From the NCBI GenBank assembly GCA_964545205.1, contig CAZJFH010000006.1:35312-99311 (forward strand): 64,000 nt of DNA. Reading direction: 5' to 3'. The first letter of the stretch is position 1, and every line of letters begins with the position of its first letter. Source of the stretch: CAZJFH01 sp964545205 (GTDB lineage: Bacteria; Pseudomonadota; Alphaproteobacteria; Rhodospirillales; Magnetospirillaceae). Of the stretch, positions 1 to 7,682 are shown in pieces. The notes under the pieces are model-generated. The model was not told where the DNA came from. It worked only from the letters and a program-made list of their open reading frames with translations, and ran no database searches. Made by a program: the position numbers and the translations under genes.

Positions 1-131
1 TGGGCCGGCGCGGACTGCACAACGAGGGCTCGGACCTGCTGCGCGAACGTCTGGCCGGCAAGATCGACATCGACCACGACACCGCCAGGCGGCTGTTCAC
101 CCTGATCTGCGTCCTTCACATCCGGGGCTGA
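1..131 (+). CDS. UPF0262 family protein, C-terminal part
   Basis: The reading frame is open from the window edge and stops at 129-131. The visible 42 residues include GLHNEGSDLLRERL and end RRLFTLICVLHIRG, which I recognise as the C-terminus of the UPF0262 family, a small conserved alphaproteobacterial protein of unknown function. It lies 4 bases before the phosphatase gene and starts the usual alphaproteobacterial order UPF0262-phosphatase-infA-maf-rng-yacG. The N-terminus is outside the window. Confidence 0.8.
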   Translation, partial: GRRGLHNEGSDLLRERLAGKIDIDHDTARRLFTLICVLHIRG

Positions 132-135
132 TCGC

Positions 136-582
136 GTGGGCGAACTGCCGGGCGCCGTCCTGTTCTGCTGCACCTGGAACGCCGTGCGCTCGCCGATGGC
201 CGAAGCCATCATGAAGCACCTGCACGGCCGCCGGGTGTTCGTCGATTCGGTCGGCGTGCGCCAGGGCGGCGAACTGGACCCCTTCGCGGTGGCGGTCATG
301 GACGAGATCGGCATCGACATCCGACGCCACCGGCCCAAGACCTTCGACGAACTCGAGGACGAGAGCTTCGACGTGGTCATCTCGCTGTCGCCCGAGGCGC
401 AGCACAAGGCGGTCGAACTGACCCGGACCTCGGCCTGCGAGGTCGAGTTCTGGCCGAGCATGGACCCGACCGCCGTCGAGGGCAGCCGCGAGGTCCGGCT
501 GCAGGCCTATCGCGATCTCCGCGACAGTATCCGCGCGCGGATACTCGCCAAGTTTCCAGTCCACAAAATCCCGCAGGCGTGA
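136..582 (+). CDS. Low-molecular-weight protein tyrosine phosphatase family protein
   Basis: A 148-residue protein with a GTG start, placed 4 bases after the UPF0262 stop. Residues 12-18 read CTWNAVR, the CX5R phosphate-binding loop of low-molecular-weight tyrosine phosphatases and the related arsenate reductases, followed by SPMAEA. Length fits the family. The product probably dephosphorylates tyrosine-phosphorylated proteins in the cytoplasm; an arsenate reductase role is possible but not shown. The housekeeping context (UPF0262 before, infA after) argues against a dedicated arsenic role, although an ars operon lies 3 kb downstream. Confidence 0.85.
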   Translation: MGELPGAVLFCCTWNAVRSPMAEAIMKHLHGRRVFVDSVGVRQGGELDPFAVAVMDEIGIDIRRHRPKTFDELEDESFDVVISLSPEAQHKAVELTRTSACEVEFWPSMDPTAVEGSREVRLQAYRDLRDSIRARILAKFPVHKIPQA

Positions 583-679
583 TACCCGCCGCGCCGCGTC
601 GCGGCTTCTGAAAAAGTCTTGACCGCACCACGCCTGAAACGGCACTTATTCCGGCGTCCAAGCCGCCGACGGAGGTCCA

Positions 680-898
680 ATGGCCAAAGAAGACGTGATC
701 GAGTTTTCCGGAGTCGTGGTCGAGCTGTTGCCGAACGCGATGTTCCGGGTCAAGCTCGACAACGAGCATGAAATTCTTGCGCATACCTCGGGTAAGATGC
801 GCAAGAATCGCATTCGCGTCCTGGCCGGCGACCGCGTCAATGTCGAGATGACGCCCTACGACCTGAGCAAGGGTCGCATCACCTTCCGGTTCAAGTAA
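680..898 (+). CDS. infA: Translation initiation factor IF-1
   Basis: A 72-residue protein, exactly the usual length of IF-1, with the single OB-fold sequence (EFSGVVVELLPNAMFRVKL near the N-terminus, GRITFRFK at the end). IF-1 binds the ribosomal A site and assists IF-2 and IF-3 during initiation. A GGAGG ribosome binding site at 672-676 sets the ATG at 680. maf starts 2 bases after the stop, so the two are cotranscribed. The call is firm. Confidence 0.97.
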   Translation: MAKEDVIEFSGVVVELLPNAMFRVKLDNEHEILAHTSGKMRKNRIRVLAGDRVNVEMTPYDLSKGRITFRFK

Positions 899-900
899 GG

Positions 901-1512
901 TTGGGCGCGGCCGACCGCCCGGCGCTGGTTCTGGCCTCGGCTTCGCCGCGGCGCTTGGACCTGCTGAACCAGCTCGGGCTGGCGCCAGATCGCATCGACC
1001 CCGCCGCCCTGGACGAAACGCCGCGGCGCGGCGAACTGCCGGCCCCGCACGCCGAGCGCCTGGCCGCGGAAAAGGCGCGCACCGCCGCCCAACGCAATCC
1101 CGACGCCTTCGTGATCGCCGCCGACACCGTCGTCGCCGTCGGCCGCCGCATCCTGCCCAAGGCCGAGGACGAGGCCACGGCGCGCCGCTGCCTCGAGATG
1201 CTCTCGGGGCGCCGGCACCGCGTCCATGGCGGGCTGTGCGTGATCGCCCCCGGCGGGCGCGCCGTCAGCCGCCTGGTCACCACCTCCGTCGCCTTCAAGC
1301 GGCTCGACGCCGGCGAGATCGCCGCCTACCTGGCGCGTGGCGAGTGGCACGGCAAGGCCGGCGGCTACGCCATCCAGGGCCTCGCCGCCGCCTTCGTGCG
1401 CCAGATCATCGGCTCCTACTCCAACGTCGTCGGCCTGCCGCTGCACGAAACCTATCAGGTGCTGCGCGGCCTCGGCTACGGGCCGGCAGTGCTCGGCGGC
1501 GATGGCGGCTGA
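901..1512 (+). CDS. maf: Maf family nucleoside triphosphate pyrophosphatase
   Basis: A 203-residue protein with a TTG start directly after infA. The N-terminal motif LASASPRRLDLL is the signature of the Maf/YhdE/YceF family, and VIAADTVVAVGRRILPKA carries the conserved central motif. Family members hydrolyse dTTP, UTP or modified pyrimidine or m7G nucleotides to monophosphates; which of these cannot be told from sequence alone. The TTG start is supported by the absence of a better in-frame start before the conserved LASASPRR motif. The 3' end overlaps the RNase G gene by 11 bases. Confidence 0.93.
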   Translation: MGAADRPALVLASASPRRLDLLNQLGLAPDRIDPAALDETPRRGELPAPHAERLAAEKARTAAQRNPDAFVIAADTVVAVGRRILPKAEDEATARRCLEMLSGRRHRVHGGLCVIAPGGRAVSRLVTTSVAFKRLDAGEIAAYLARGEWHGKAGGYAIQGLAAAFVRQIIGSYSNVVGLPLHETYQVLRGLGYGPAVLGGDGG

Positions 1513-2785
1513 CACCATCCTCTGCGCCGCCTCTCCGGGCGAGACCCGTCTCGCCCTGGTCGAGGACGGCCACGTCGTCGAACTGGCGGCGATCCGCCCC
1601 GGACAGGCGGCCGGCGGCATCTGGCTCGGCCGGGTGAGCGCCGTCGGACGCGCCGGCGCCTTCGTCGACATCGGCCTCGCCCGGCCCGGGCATCTCCAGG
1701 AAGCCGCCGCCGAAGGCGAGGCGGTGCTGGTGCAGGCGCTCGCCGATCCGCACGGCGCCAAGGGCGCGCGGCTGACCCGGGCGGTGTCGCTGAGCGGGCG
1801 CCTGCTGGCGCTGTCACCGCTCAAGCCCGGCGTCTCGGCGTCGCGCCGGATCGAGGCCGCCGAGCGCGAGCGGCTGCTGGCGATCGGCCGCGGCCTCGCC
1901 CGGGCCGGCGAAGGCTTCGTGATCCGCAGCGCCGCAGCCGGCGCCGCCGCCGAGGCCATCGCCGCCGAACTGGAACGCCTGCGCGCCGACTGGCACGCGG
2001 TGCAGGCCGCCGCCGCCGCGACCCGCGCCCCCGCCCTGCTGCGCGCCCCCGATCCGCTGGCCCGCATGCTCGCCGATAATCCGGCGGTAACGCGGGTGCT
2101 GGTCGACGACTCCGCCGCCTTCGCGGCGTTGCGCGGCCGCCACGGCGCGCTGATCGTCCGCGAGCCCGACCCGTTCGCCCTGTTCGACGCCGACGAGACG
2201 CTGGAGCAGGCGCTGGCCCCCCTGGTGCCGCTGCCCGGCGGCGGCAGCCTGATCATCGAGGAGGCGGCGGCGGCGACCCTGGTCGACGTCAACGCCGGCG
2301 GCGCCGATCCCGACGCCGCGAACGAGGCGGCGGTGCGGGAGCTGGCGCGGCAGCTGCGGCTGCGCAACCTGTCGGGGCGCATCCTGTTCGACGCCATCCC
2401 GACGCGCCGCCGCCGCGACGGCCTGCTGAGCGCGCTGCGCCGCGCCGTCGCCGCCGATCCGGTGCCGACCCACGTCGTCGGGACGACGCCGCTGGGCCTG
2501 GTCGAGACGACGCGCGAACGCCGGCGCGCATCGCTGGCCGAGGTCATGCTCGAACGCCGCAGCGAGCCGAGCGCCGAAACCGTCGCGCTGGCGGCCCTGC
2601 GCGCGCTGCTGCGCGAGACGGCCCGGCCGGGCGCGCCGGTCGTCCGGGCGGCGCCCGAGGTCGCGGCGGCGCTGGCCGGACTCGCCGAAGCGCGCGCCGA
2701 GACCGAGCGCCGCCTGGGCCGCCCCTTTCGCGTCGAGGCCGATTCCGGCCGCGGCCGCCATGACGTCGCCATTGCCTGGACCTGA
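1502..2785 (+). CDS. rng: Ribonuclease G/E family protein
   Basis: A 427-residue protein. I chose the ATG at 1502, which overlaps the maf stop, because the family sequence (SPGETRLALVEDGHVVEL) starts right after it. The catalytic core is visible: LVDVNAGG near residue 262 and ILFDAIP further on carry the two metal-binding aspartates of RNase E/G, and the helix NEAAVRELARQLRLRNL lies between them. It is a short RNase G-like form: there is no C-terminal CPxC zinc-link and no degradosome scaffold. It likely processes rRNA and mRNA 5' ends. The order maf-rng-yacG is typical for the class. Confidence 0.92.
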   Translation: MAADTILCAASPGETRLALVEDGHVVELAAIRPGQAAGGIWLGRVSAVGRAGAFVDIGLARPGHLQEAAAEGEAVLVQALADPHGAKGARLTRAVSLSGRLLALSPLKPGVSASRRIEAAERERLLAIGRGLARAGEGFVIRSAAAGAAAEAIAAELERLRADWHAVQAAAAATRAPALLRAPDPLARMLADNPAVTRVLVDDSAAFAALRGRHGALIVREPDPFALFDADETLEQALAPLVPLPGGGSLIIEEAAAATLVDVNAGGADPDAANEAAVRELARQLRLRNLSGRILFDAIPTRRRRDGLLSALRRAVAADPVPTHVVGTTPLGLVETTRERRRASLAEVMLERRSEPSAETVALAALRALLRETARPGAPVVRAAPEVAAALAGLAEARAETERRLGRPFRVEADSGRGRHDVAIAWT

Positions 2786-2839
2786 CGCGCTTCGCCCACG
2801 AGGCGGAGCGCGTCGCGTCAGCCCCCGCGAGGGAATAGG

Positions 2840-3031
2840 ATGACCAAGAAACAGAACTCCCCTTCCGCCCCCGGCTGCCCGATCTGCGGCAAGCCCAGCG
2901 CCGAGCGCTTCCGGCCGTTCTGTTCGCGCCGCTGCGCCGACGTCGACCTGAACCGCTGGCTGGGCGGCGTCTACGCCATCCCCGGCGAGCGCGACCCGGC
3001 CAACGACGACGGCGATGAAGAGGACGTCTAG
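2840..3031 (+). CDS. yacG: DNA gyrase inhibitor YacG, zinc-binding
   Basis: A 63-residue protein with the YacG zinc-site pattern: CPICGKPS near the N-terminus and FCSRRCADVDLNRW in the middle, which gives four cysteines for one zinc. In E. coli YacG binds GyrB and inhibits gyrase; here the role is inferred from family membership. The C-terminus is acidic (DDGDEEDV). It ends the housekeeping operon and is followed by a possible terminator. Confidence 0.93.
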   Translation: MTKKQNSPSAPGCPICGKPSAERFRPFCSRRCADVDLNRWLGGVYAIPGERDPANDDGDEEDV

Positions 3032-3045
3032 ATTCCGTCTTTTTT
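3018..3045 (+). terminator. Possible intrinsic terminator after yacG
   Basis: GACG (3023-3026) can pair with CGTC (3036-3039), and the stem can be extended by A-U and G-U pairs into a run of six T at 3040-3045. The core stem is only 4 bp and overlaps the stop codon, so this is a weak candidate supported mainly by the T run and by its place at the operon end. Confidence 0.35.
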
Positions 3046-3094
3046 AACCGCCCGGCGCTTTAATCCCCGCAACGGAAAACAACGCGAGGGCGTC

Positions 3095-3271
3095 ATGGCG
3101 TTCAACATGCGCGGCTCCATCGTCGTCTCGGGCGCCGGTCCCGACGACATCGCCGACGTGATCGAGCGGGTCGCGGCGGTGCTCAAGGACGTGCCGTCGA
3201 CCTGGTCGGTGGTATGGGAAAACGACGGCCGCGACGACCAGCCGGTTCCGGAGGAGGACGCCGCCGCCTGA
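3095..3271 (+). CDS. Small hypothetical protein, 58 residues
   Basis: An ATG at 3095 follows the purine-rich GCGAGGG at 3084-3090, and the frame runs 58 codons to a TGA at 3269-3271. The product starts MAFNMRGSIVVSGAG, contains a predicted helix (DDIADVIERVAAVLKD) and ends with an acidic tail (PVPEEDAAA). I recognise no family. Codon use matches the neighbours, which supports a real gene. It is 63 bases after yacG and converges on the PPOX gene with a 5-base gap. Confidence 0.55.
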   Translation: MAFNMRGSIVVSGAGPDDIADVIERVAAVLKDVPSTWSVVWENDGRDDQPVPEEDAAA

Positions 3272-3276
3272 GGGGG

Positions 3277-3825
3277 TCACGCCTCCTCGGGCAGCCCGGT
3301 CGGCAGGCCGTCGATGCTGACCCGGTTGTTGGCGCGGCGATAGTCGCGCAAGCCCGCCTCGCCCTTGGCCTTCGCCCAGCGCGGCAGGTCGGGGCGCTGG
3401 CGCACCAGCGCCATCTCGGGCACCCCGAACCCGCAGGACGTCACCACCAGATCGATGTCGGCGACCACGATCTGCCGCACCCCGGCCGGTGCCCCGAACG
3501 GCGCGGCCAGCGCTTGCCACTCGGCGTCGCCGGCATGGATCGCGCGGGCGGTGCCGTAGAGCTTCAGGATCAGCGGCTTCGGCCCGAAGCCGCAGAACAG
3601 GAGGGTGATGCGGCCGTCGGCCAGAAGGTGGGCGGCGGTGTCGTTGCTGCTGCCGGTCAGGTCGAGATAGCAGAGCCGGTTCTCCGACAGCAGCCGCAGG
3701 CAGTCGAGGCCCTTCGGCGAGACGTTGACGCGGCCGCCGGCGGCGGCGCTGGCGACGAAGAACATCGGCTGCTCGGCGATGAACCGCCGCAGCTCGTCGG
3801 TGATGCAGGGGTGCTTCTTGGCCAT
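3277..3825 (-). CDS. Pyridoxamine 5'-phosphate oxidase-family protein (PPOX fold)
   Basis: A 182-residue protein. The start at 3825 (MAKKHPCITDELRRF) precedes a sequence typical of FMN-binding split-barrel proteins: QPMFFVASAAAGGRVNVSPKG near residue 19, then LCYLDLTGSSNDTAAHL and ITLLFCGFGPKPLILKLYG. Such proteins bind FMN or a related cofactor; the substrate is unknown. It starts 14 bases after arsJ on the same strand, so it is probably the last gene of the arsenic operon. True PNP oxidase PdxH is longer in its C-terminal substrate loop, so pdxH is not assigned. Confidence 0.82.
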   Translation of the reverse strand: MAKKHPCITDELRRFIAEQPMFFVASAAAGGRVNVSPKGLDCLRLLSENRLCYLDLTGSSNDTAAHLLADGRITLLFCGFGPKPLILKLYGTARAIHAGDAEWQALAAPFGAPAGVRQIVVADIDLVVTSCGFGVPEMALVRQRPDLPRWAKAKGEAGLRDYRRANNRVSIDGLPTGLPEEA

Positions 3826-3839
3826 TGCGCGTCCTCTCC

Positions 3840-5057
3840 TCACGCGGTCCCGGCGGCCGGCGCGCGGTGCGGCAGCAGCAGCGCCACGGCGGCCGCCACC
3901 GCCACCATCGCCGCCGACGCCCACAGGCAGGCGACCAGGCCGCCGGCCTGGTAGACCGCACCCGACAGCAAGGTGCCGAGCAGCCGGCCGGCGGCGTTGG
4001 AACTGTAGTAGAAGCCGACGCTGAGCGCGACCCTGTCGGCGTCGGAATAGGCCAGGATCAGCCAGGAGTGCACGGCCGAGTTGATCGCGAACAGCACGCC
4101 GAACAGCGCCAGCCCGACGATCACCACCACGGTCGCGGCGCCAGGCGCCTCGGTCAGCGACAGCGCCATGGCCGCCGGCACCGCCGCCAGCGCGAAGCCG
4201 AACACCCGAGCCGCCCGGGCGCCGGCGCCGGCTTCGCGGGTCCGGCGCAGGAACGTGGGCGCGGCCGCCTGGACCATGCCGTAGCCGATCACCCAGGCGG
4301 CCAGGAAGCCGCCGGTCTCGGCGAAGCCCCAGCCCAGGGCCGAGGTCAGGAACAGCGGCAGCGCGACGACGAACCAGACGTCGCGGGCGCCGAACAGGAA
4401 CAGCCGCGCCGCCGACAGCACGTTGACGGCGGCATTCTTCGAGAACACGTCGCCGATGCCGGTCTTGGCCTTGGCCTTGCCGAGGCCGCCGCGCAGGTAT
4501 CCGGCCGAGGCGGCCAGCACCAGCGCCAGCGCCGCGGCCATCGCCCACAGCGCCCAGACGAAGCCCAGCGTCTCGAGCAGCAGCCCGCCGAGGAAGAAGC
4601 CGACGCCCTTGAGCGCGTTCTTCGAGCCGGTCAGCATCGCCACCCAGCGGAACAGCGCGCCCTCGCCGGCGACCAGCTTGACCGCGCTCTTCGAGCTCAT
4701 CTTGGTCAGGTCCTTGGCGACGCCCGACAGCGCCTGCGACGCCATGACGTAGGCCACCGACACGCCGACCGCCCAGTCCGGCCGCACCGCCGAGAGCATC
4801 AGCAGGGCGGCGATCTGGATGCCGAGGCCGGAATACAGCGTCAGCTTCAACCCGTGCCGCGCCGCCAGCCAGCCGCCGGCCAGGTTGGTCACCATGCCCA
4901 TGAACTCGTAGAGCAGGAACAGCAGCGCCAGGTCGAGCGGCGAGAACCCGAGCGCGTGGAAGTGCAGCAGCACCAGCATGCGCAGGGCGCCGTCGGTCAG
5001 CGTGAACGCCCAGTAGGCGGCGGTGACGCAGGCGTAGGATCTGACGTCGACGGTCAT
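3840..5057 (-). CDS. arsJ: ArsJ, organoarsenical efflux MFS permease
   Basis: A 405-residue membrane protein of the major facilitator type, with about twelve hydrophobic segments (for example VTAAYWAFTLTDGALRMLVL near the start) and the loop GVAKDLTKMSSKSAVKL. I identify it as ArsJ from these sequences and from the gene next to it: ArsJ is regularly encoded beside a GAPDH that makes 1-arseno-3-phosphoglycerate, which ArsJ exports and which then breaks down to arsenate outside. It starts 1 base after the gap stop. The pair gives arsenate resistance without reduction. Confidence 0.9.
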   Translation of the reverse strand: MTVDVRSYACVTAAYWAFTLTDGALRMLVLLHFHALGFSPLDLALLFLLYEFMGMVTNLAGGWLAARHGLKLTLYSGLGIQIAALLMLSAVRPDWAVGVSVAYVMASQALSGVAKDLTKMSSKSAVKLVAGEGALFRWVAMLTGSKNALKGVGFFLGGLLLETLGFVWALWAMAAALALVLAASAGYLRGGLGKAKAKTGIGDVFSKNAAVNVLSAARLFLFGARDVWFVVALPLFLTSALGWGFAETGGFLAAWVIGYGMVQAAAPTFLRRTREAGAGARAARVFGFALAAVPAAMALSLTEAPGAATVVVIVGLALFGVLFAINSAVHSWLILAYSDADRVALSVGFYYSSNAAGRLLGTLLSGAVYQAGGLVACLWASAAMVAVAAAVALLLPHRAPAAGTA

Positions 5058-5058
5058 G

Positions 5059-6063
5059 TCACAGGGCTTTCGCCACCTTGGCCGCCAGCTCGACCATCCG
5101 GTTCACGTAGCCCCATTCGTTATCGTACCAGGCCAGCACCTTCACCTGGGTGCCGTCGACGACCATCGTCGAGGGCGCGTCGACGATGCCGGAGCGCGGA
5201 TCGTCGACGAAATCGGTCGAGACCAGCGGCCGGGTCTCGTAGCCGAGGATGCCGGCCAGCGGGCCTTGCGCCGCGGCGCGGAACAGCGCGTTGACCTCGT
5301 CGGCGGTGGTCGGGCGCGCCACCTCGAAGCAGCAGTCGGTGATCGAGGCGTTGAGCAGCGGCACCCGCACCGCCAGCCCGTTCAGCTTGCCCTTCAGCTC
5401 GGGATAGATCATGGCGATCGCCGTCGCCGAGCCGGTGCTGGTCGGGATCAGCGAATTCAGCCCCGAGCGGGCGCGCCGCAGATCCTTGTGCGGCGCGTCG
5501 ACCATCACCTGGGTGTTGGTGACGTCGTGGATGGTGGTGATCGCGCCGTGGACGATGCCCAGGCCCTCGTGGATCACCTTGACCACCGGCGCCAGGCAGT
5601 TCGTGGTGCACGAGGCCGCCGTCAGCAGCCGGTGCCGTGCCGGGTCGTAGAGGTGGTCGTTGACGCCCATCACGATGTTGAGCGCGCCCTCCTTGACCGG
5701 GGCGGCGACGATCACCGTCTTGACGCCGGCGGCGAAATAGGGCTCGAGCAGATGCGGCTCGCGGAACTTGCCCGAACATTCGAGCACCAGATCGCAGCCG
5801 TCCCACGGCACCGCGCCCGGCGTCTTCTCTTCCGAGAAGGCCAGCCGCCTGCCGTCGATGATGACGGCGTCCGGCGCGTGGCCGATGCGGCCCTCGCCCC
5901 AGCGGCCGTGCACGGTGTCGAATTCCAGCAGGTGGGCGGCGCATTCGGCCCCGCCCTTGACCTCGTTGACCCGGACGAAGTCCAGCCCCTCGCGCCCCCA
6001 GCCGGCGCGCAGCGCCAGACGTCCCATGCGGCCGAAGCCGTTGATTCCGATGCGGATGGTCAT
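5059..6063 (-). CDS. gap: ArsJ-associated glyceraldehyde-3-phosphate dehydrogenase
   Basis: A 334-residue GAPDH. IRIGINGFGRMGRLALR is the NAD-binding start, and AASCTTNCLAPV near residue 150 carries the catalytic cysteine; WYDNEWGYVNRMVEL is the conserved C-terminus. In this context the enzyme likely uses arsenate in place of phosphate and supplies 1-arseno-3-phosphoglycerate to ArsJ. The ATG at 6063 overlaps the acr3 stop by ATGA, and arsJ starts just after its stop. A glycolytic gap is expected elsewhere in the genome. Confidence 0.92.
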   Translation of the reverse strand: MTIRIGINGFGRMGRLALRAGWGREGLDFVRVNEVKGGAECAAHLLEFDTVHGRWGEGRIGHAPDAVIIDGRRLAFSEEKTPGAVPWDGCDLVLECSGKFREPHLLEPYFAAGVKTVIVAAPVKEGALNIVMGVNDHLYDPARHRLLTAASCTTNCLAPVVKVIHEGLGIVHGAITTIHDVTNTQVMVDAPHKDLRRARSGLNSLIPTSTGSATAIAMIYPELKGKLNGLAVRVPLLNASITDCCFEVARPTTADEVNALFRAAAQGPLAGILGYETRPLVSTDFVDDPRSGIVDAPSTMVVDGTQVKVLAWYDNEWGYVNRMVELAAKVAKAL

Positions 6064-7160
6064 GCGGTTTTCCCCCTTGCCGGCCGCGCGGCGCCGGCCT
6101 CGTACCAGCCGCGCGAGCGGTTGACGATCTTGACGACGGACAGCATCACCGGCACCTCGACCAGCACGCCGACGACGGTGGCCAGGGCGGCGCCGGACTG
6201 GAAGCCGAACACCACGATCGCGGTCGCGACCGCCAGCTCGAAGAAGTTGGAGGCGCCGATCAGCGCGCTCGGGCCGGCGACGCAATGGGCGACGCCGAGC
6301 CGGCGGTTGAGCAGATAGGCCAGGCCGGAGTTGAAATAGACCTGGATCAGGATCGGCACCGCCAGCAACAGGATGATCAGCGGCTGCTCGATGATCTGCC
6401 CGCCCTGGAAGGCGAACAGCAGCACCAGCGTCGCCAGCAGCGCCAGGATCGACACCGGCCCCATGCGCCCGAGCACCGCGTCGAGCGCCGGCTGGCCGCC
6501 CCGCGCCAGCGCCCGGCGGCGCCAAGCCTGCGCGACCGCCACCGGGATCACGATGTAGAGCACGACCGACAGGAACAGCGTCTGCCACGGCACGGCGATC
6601 GCCGACAGCCCGAGCAGCAGCCCGACCACCGGCGCGAAGGCGACGACCATGATCGCGTCGTTCAGCGCCACCTGGGTCAGGGTGAAATGCGGCTCGCCGC
6701 GGCACAGGTTGCTCCAGACGAACACCATGGCCGTGCACGGCGCCGCCGCCAGCAGGATCAGGCCGGCGACGTAGGACTCGATCTGGTCCTCGGGCAGCCA
6801 TGGCCGGAACAGCCAGCCGACGAACAGCCAGGCGAGCAGCGCCATCGAGAACGGCTTGACCGCCCAGTTGACGAACACGGTGACGCCGATGCCGCGCCAG
6901 TGCTCGCGCACCCGGTGCAGGGCGCCGAAATCGATCTTGAGCAGCATCGGGACGATCATCAGCCAGACCAGAACCGCCACCGGCAGATTGACCTGCGCCA
7001 CCTCCATGCGGCCGAGCGCCTGGAACGGCGCCGGCAGCCAGTGGCCGAGCGCGATGCCGGCGGCGATGCACAGCGCCACCCACAGCGTCAGCCAGCGTTC
7101 GAAGAAACCCAGCGGCGCGCCTTGCGCCTGGCGGGCGATCACCTCGCATTGCGCGGACAT
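6060..7160 (-). CDS. acr3: ACR3-family arsenite efflux transporter
   Basis: A 366-residue membrane protein with about ten hydrophobic segments. LILLAAAPCTAMVFVWSNL contains the conserved cysteine segment of the ACR3 (bile/arsenite/riboflavin) family, and NWAVKPFSMALLAW precedes it. ACR3 exports trivalent arsenite using the proton-motive force. I chose the ATG at 7160 because it overlaps the arsR stop by ATGA and because the frame upstream is the arsR shadow. The operon has no arsC in this window, so arsenate reduction must be encoded elsewhere for this pump to matter for arsenate. Confidence 0.93.
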   Translation of the reverse strand: MSAQCEVIARQAQGAPLGFFERWLTLWVALCIAAGIALGHWLPAPFQALGRMEVAQVNLPVAVLVWLMIVPMLLKIDFGALHRVREHWRGIGVTVFVNWAVKPFSMALLAWLFVGWLFRPWLPEDQIESYVAGLILLAAAPCTAMVFVWSNLCRGEPHFTLTQVALNDAIMVVAFAPVVGLLLGLSAIAVPWQTLFLSVVLYIVIPVAVAQAWRRRALARGGQPALDAVLGRMGPVSILALLATLVLLFAFQGGQIIEQPLIILLLAVPILIQVYFNSGLAYLLNRRLGVAHCVAGPSALIGASNFFELAVATAIVVFGFQSGAALATVVGVLVEVPVMLSVVKIVNRSRGWYEAGAARPARGKTA

Positions 7161-7564
7161 CAGCAACTCCCCTGGCAACTGGCCGCGTCGACCACCGCCC
7201 TGCCCTCGGGCGCGCACAGCACGTCGAGCGGCGTCCGGCGCACGGCGGTCAGCCGCGCCCGGTCGGATTCGAGGACCCGATCGCCGTCGACCGCAAGCGT
7301 CGCCACCAGCTCCAGCATGCCCGGCGCGAACGGATTGGCGCCGTGCTCGGCGAGGCGGTAATAGACCCAGCGGCCCTCCTTGCGCTGGCGGACCAGGCCG
7401 GCGGTGCGCAGCAGCGACAGGTGCTTCGACACGGTGGCGGCGGCGAGGTCGAGCACGGCGGTGATCTGGCACACGCACAGCTCGCCGTCCCGCAGCATGG
7501 CGAGGATGCGCAGGCGGTTGCGATCGGCCACCGCGCGGCCCACGAGTTCGAACTGGTCAAGCAT
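7160..7564 (-). CDS. arsR: ArsR-family arsenic-responsive repressor
   Basis: A 134-residue winged-helix repressor. ELCVCQIT at residues 28-35 is the classic metalloid-sensing motif (Cys30, Cys32) and TVSKHLSLLRTAGLV is the DNA-recognition helix. The C-terminus adds further cysteines (VLCAPEG and a final CQGSC), which may add to arsenite binding. In the absence of arsenite it should repress its own operon; an operator-like dyad lies just upstream. It is the first gene of arsR-acr3-gap-arsJ-PPOX. Confidence 0.95.
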   Translation of the reverse strand: MLDQFELVGRAVADRNRLRILAMLRDGELCVCQITAVLDLAAATVSKHLSLLRTAGLVRQRKEGRWVYYRLAEHGANPFAPGMLELVATLAVDGDRVLESDRARLTAVRRTPLDVLCAPEGRAVVDAASCQGSC

Positions 7565-7590
7565 GCCGCGACCTTGCCACGGGACCGCTT

Positions 7591-7610
7591 ATTTCGCCAA
7601 GCGACGAAAT
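7591..7610. promoter_or_regulatory. ArsR operator-like dyad upstream of arsR
   Basis: ATTTCGCC (7591-7598) and GACGAAAT (7603-7610) form an inverted repeat with a 4-base centre and one mismatch in eight. It lies 27-46 bases before the arsR start, where autorepression by ArsR would act. On the minus strand a poor -35-like TTTCAC and an AATAAG -10-like element flank or overlap it. That ArsR binds here is inferred from position and symmetry. Confidence 0.5.
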
Positions 7611-7682
7611 GTGAAAGATTTTCGAAGGCCTGCGCGCGGCCGGAACCGCCCTGCACCGCGCCGGCCGCCCGGTGCGGCGAGC

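Noticed and set aside
136..582. arsC (arsenate reductase) for the nearby ars operon
   Set aside because: The CX5R loop fits both activities, but the gene sits in a housekeeping operon on the other strand, and phosphatase is the safer family-level call.
619..651. TTGACC and TTATTC before infA as a promoter
   Set aside because: The spacing is 21 bases, too wide for a sigma-70 promoter, and closer -10 options match poorly. infA may be read from the upstream operon.
856..2799. Long minus-strand frame opposite maf and rng
   Set aside because: Low-complexity Arg/Ser/Ala-rich translation; the plus strand holds recognisable maf and RNase G motifs.
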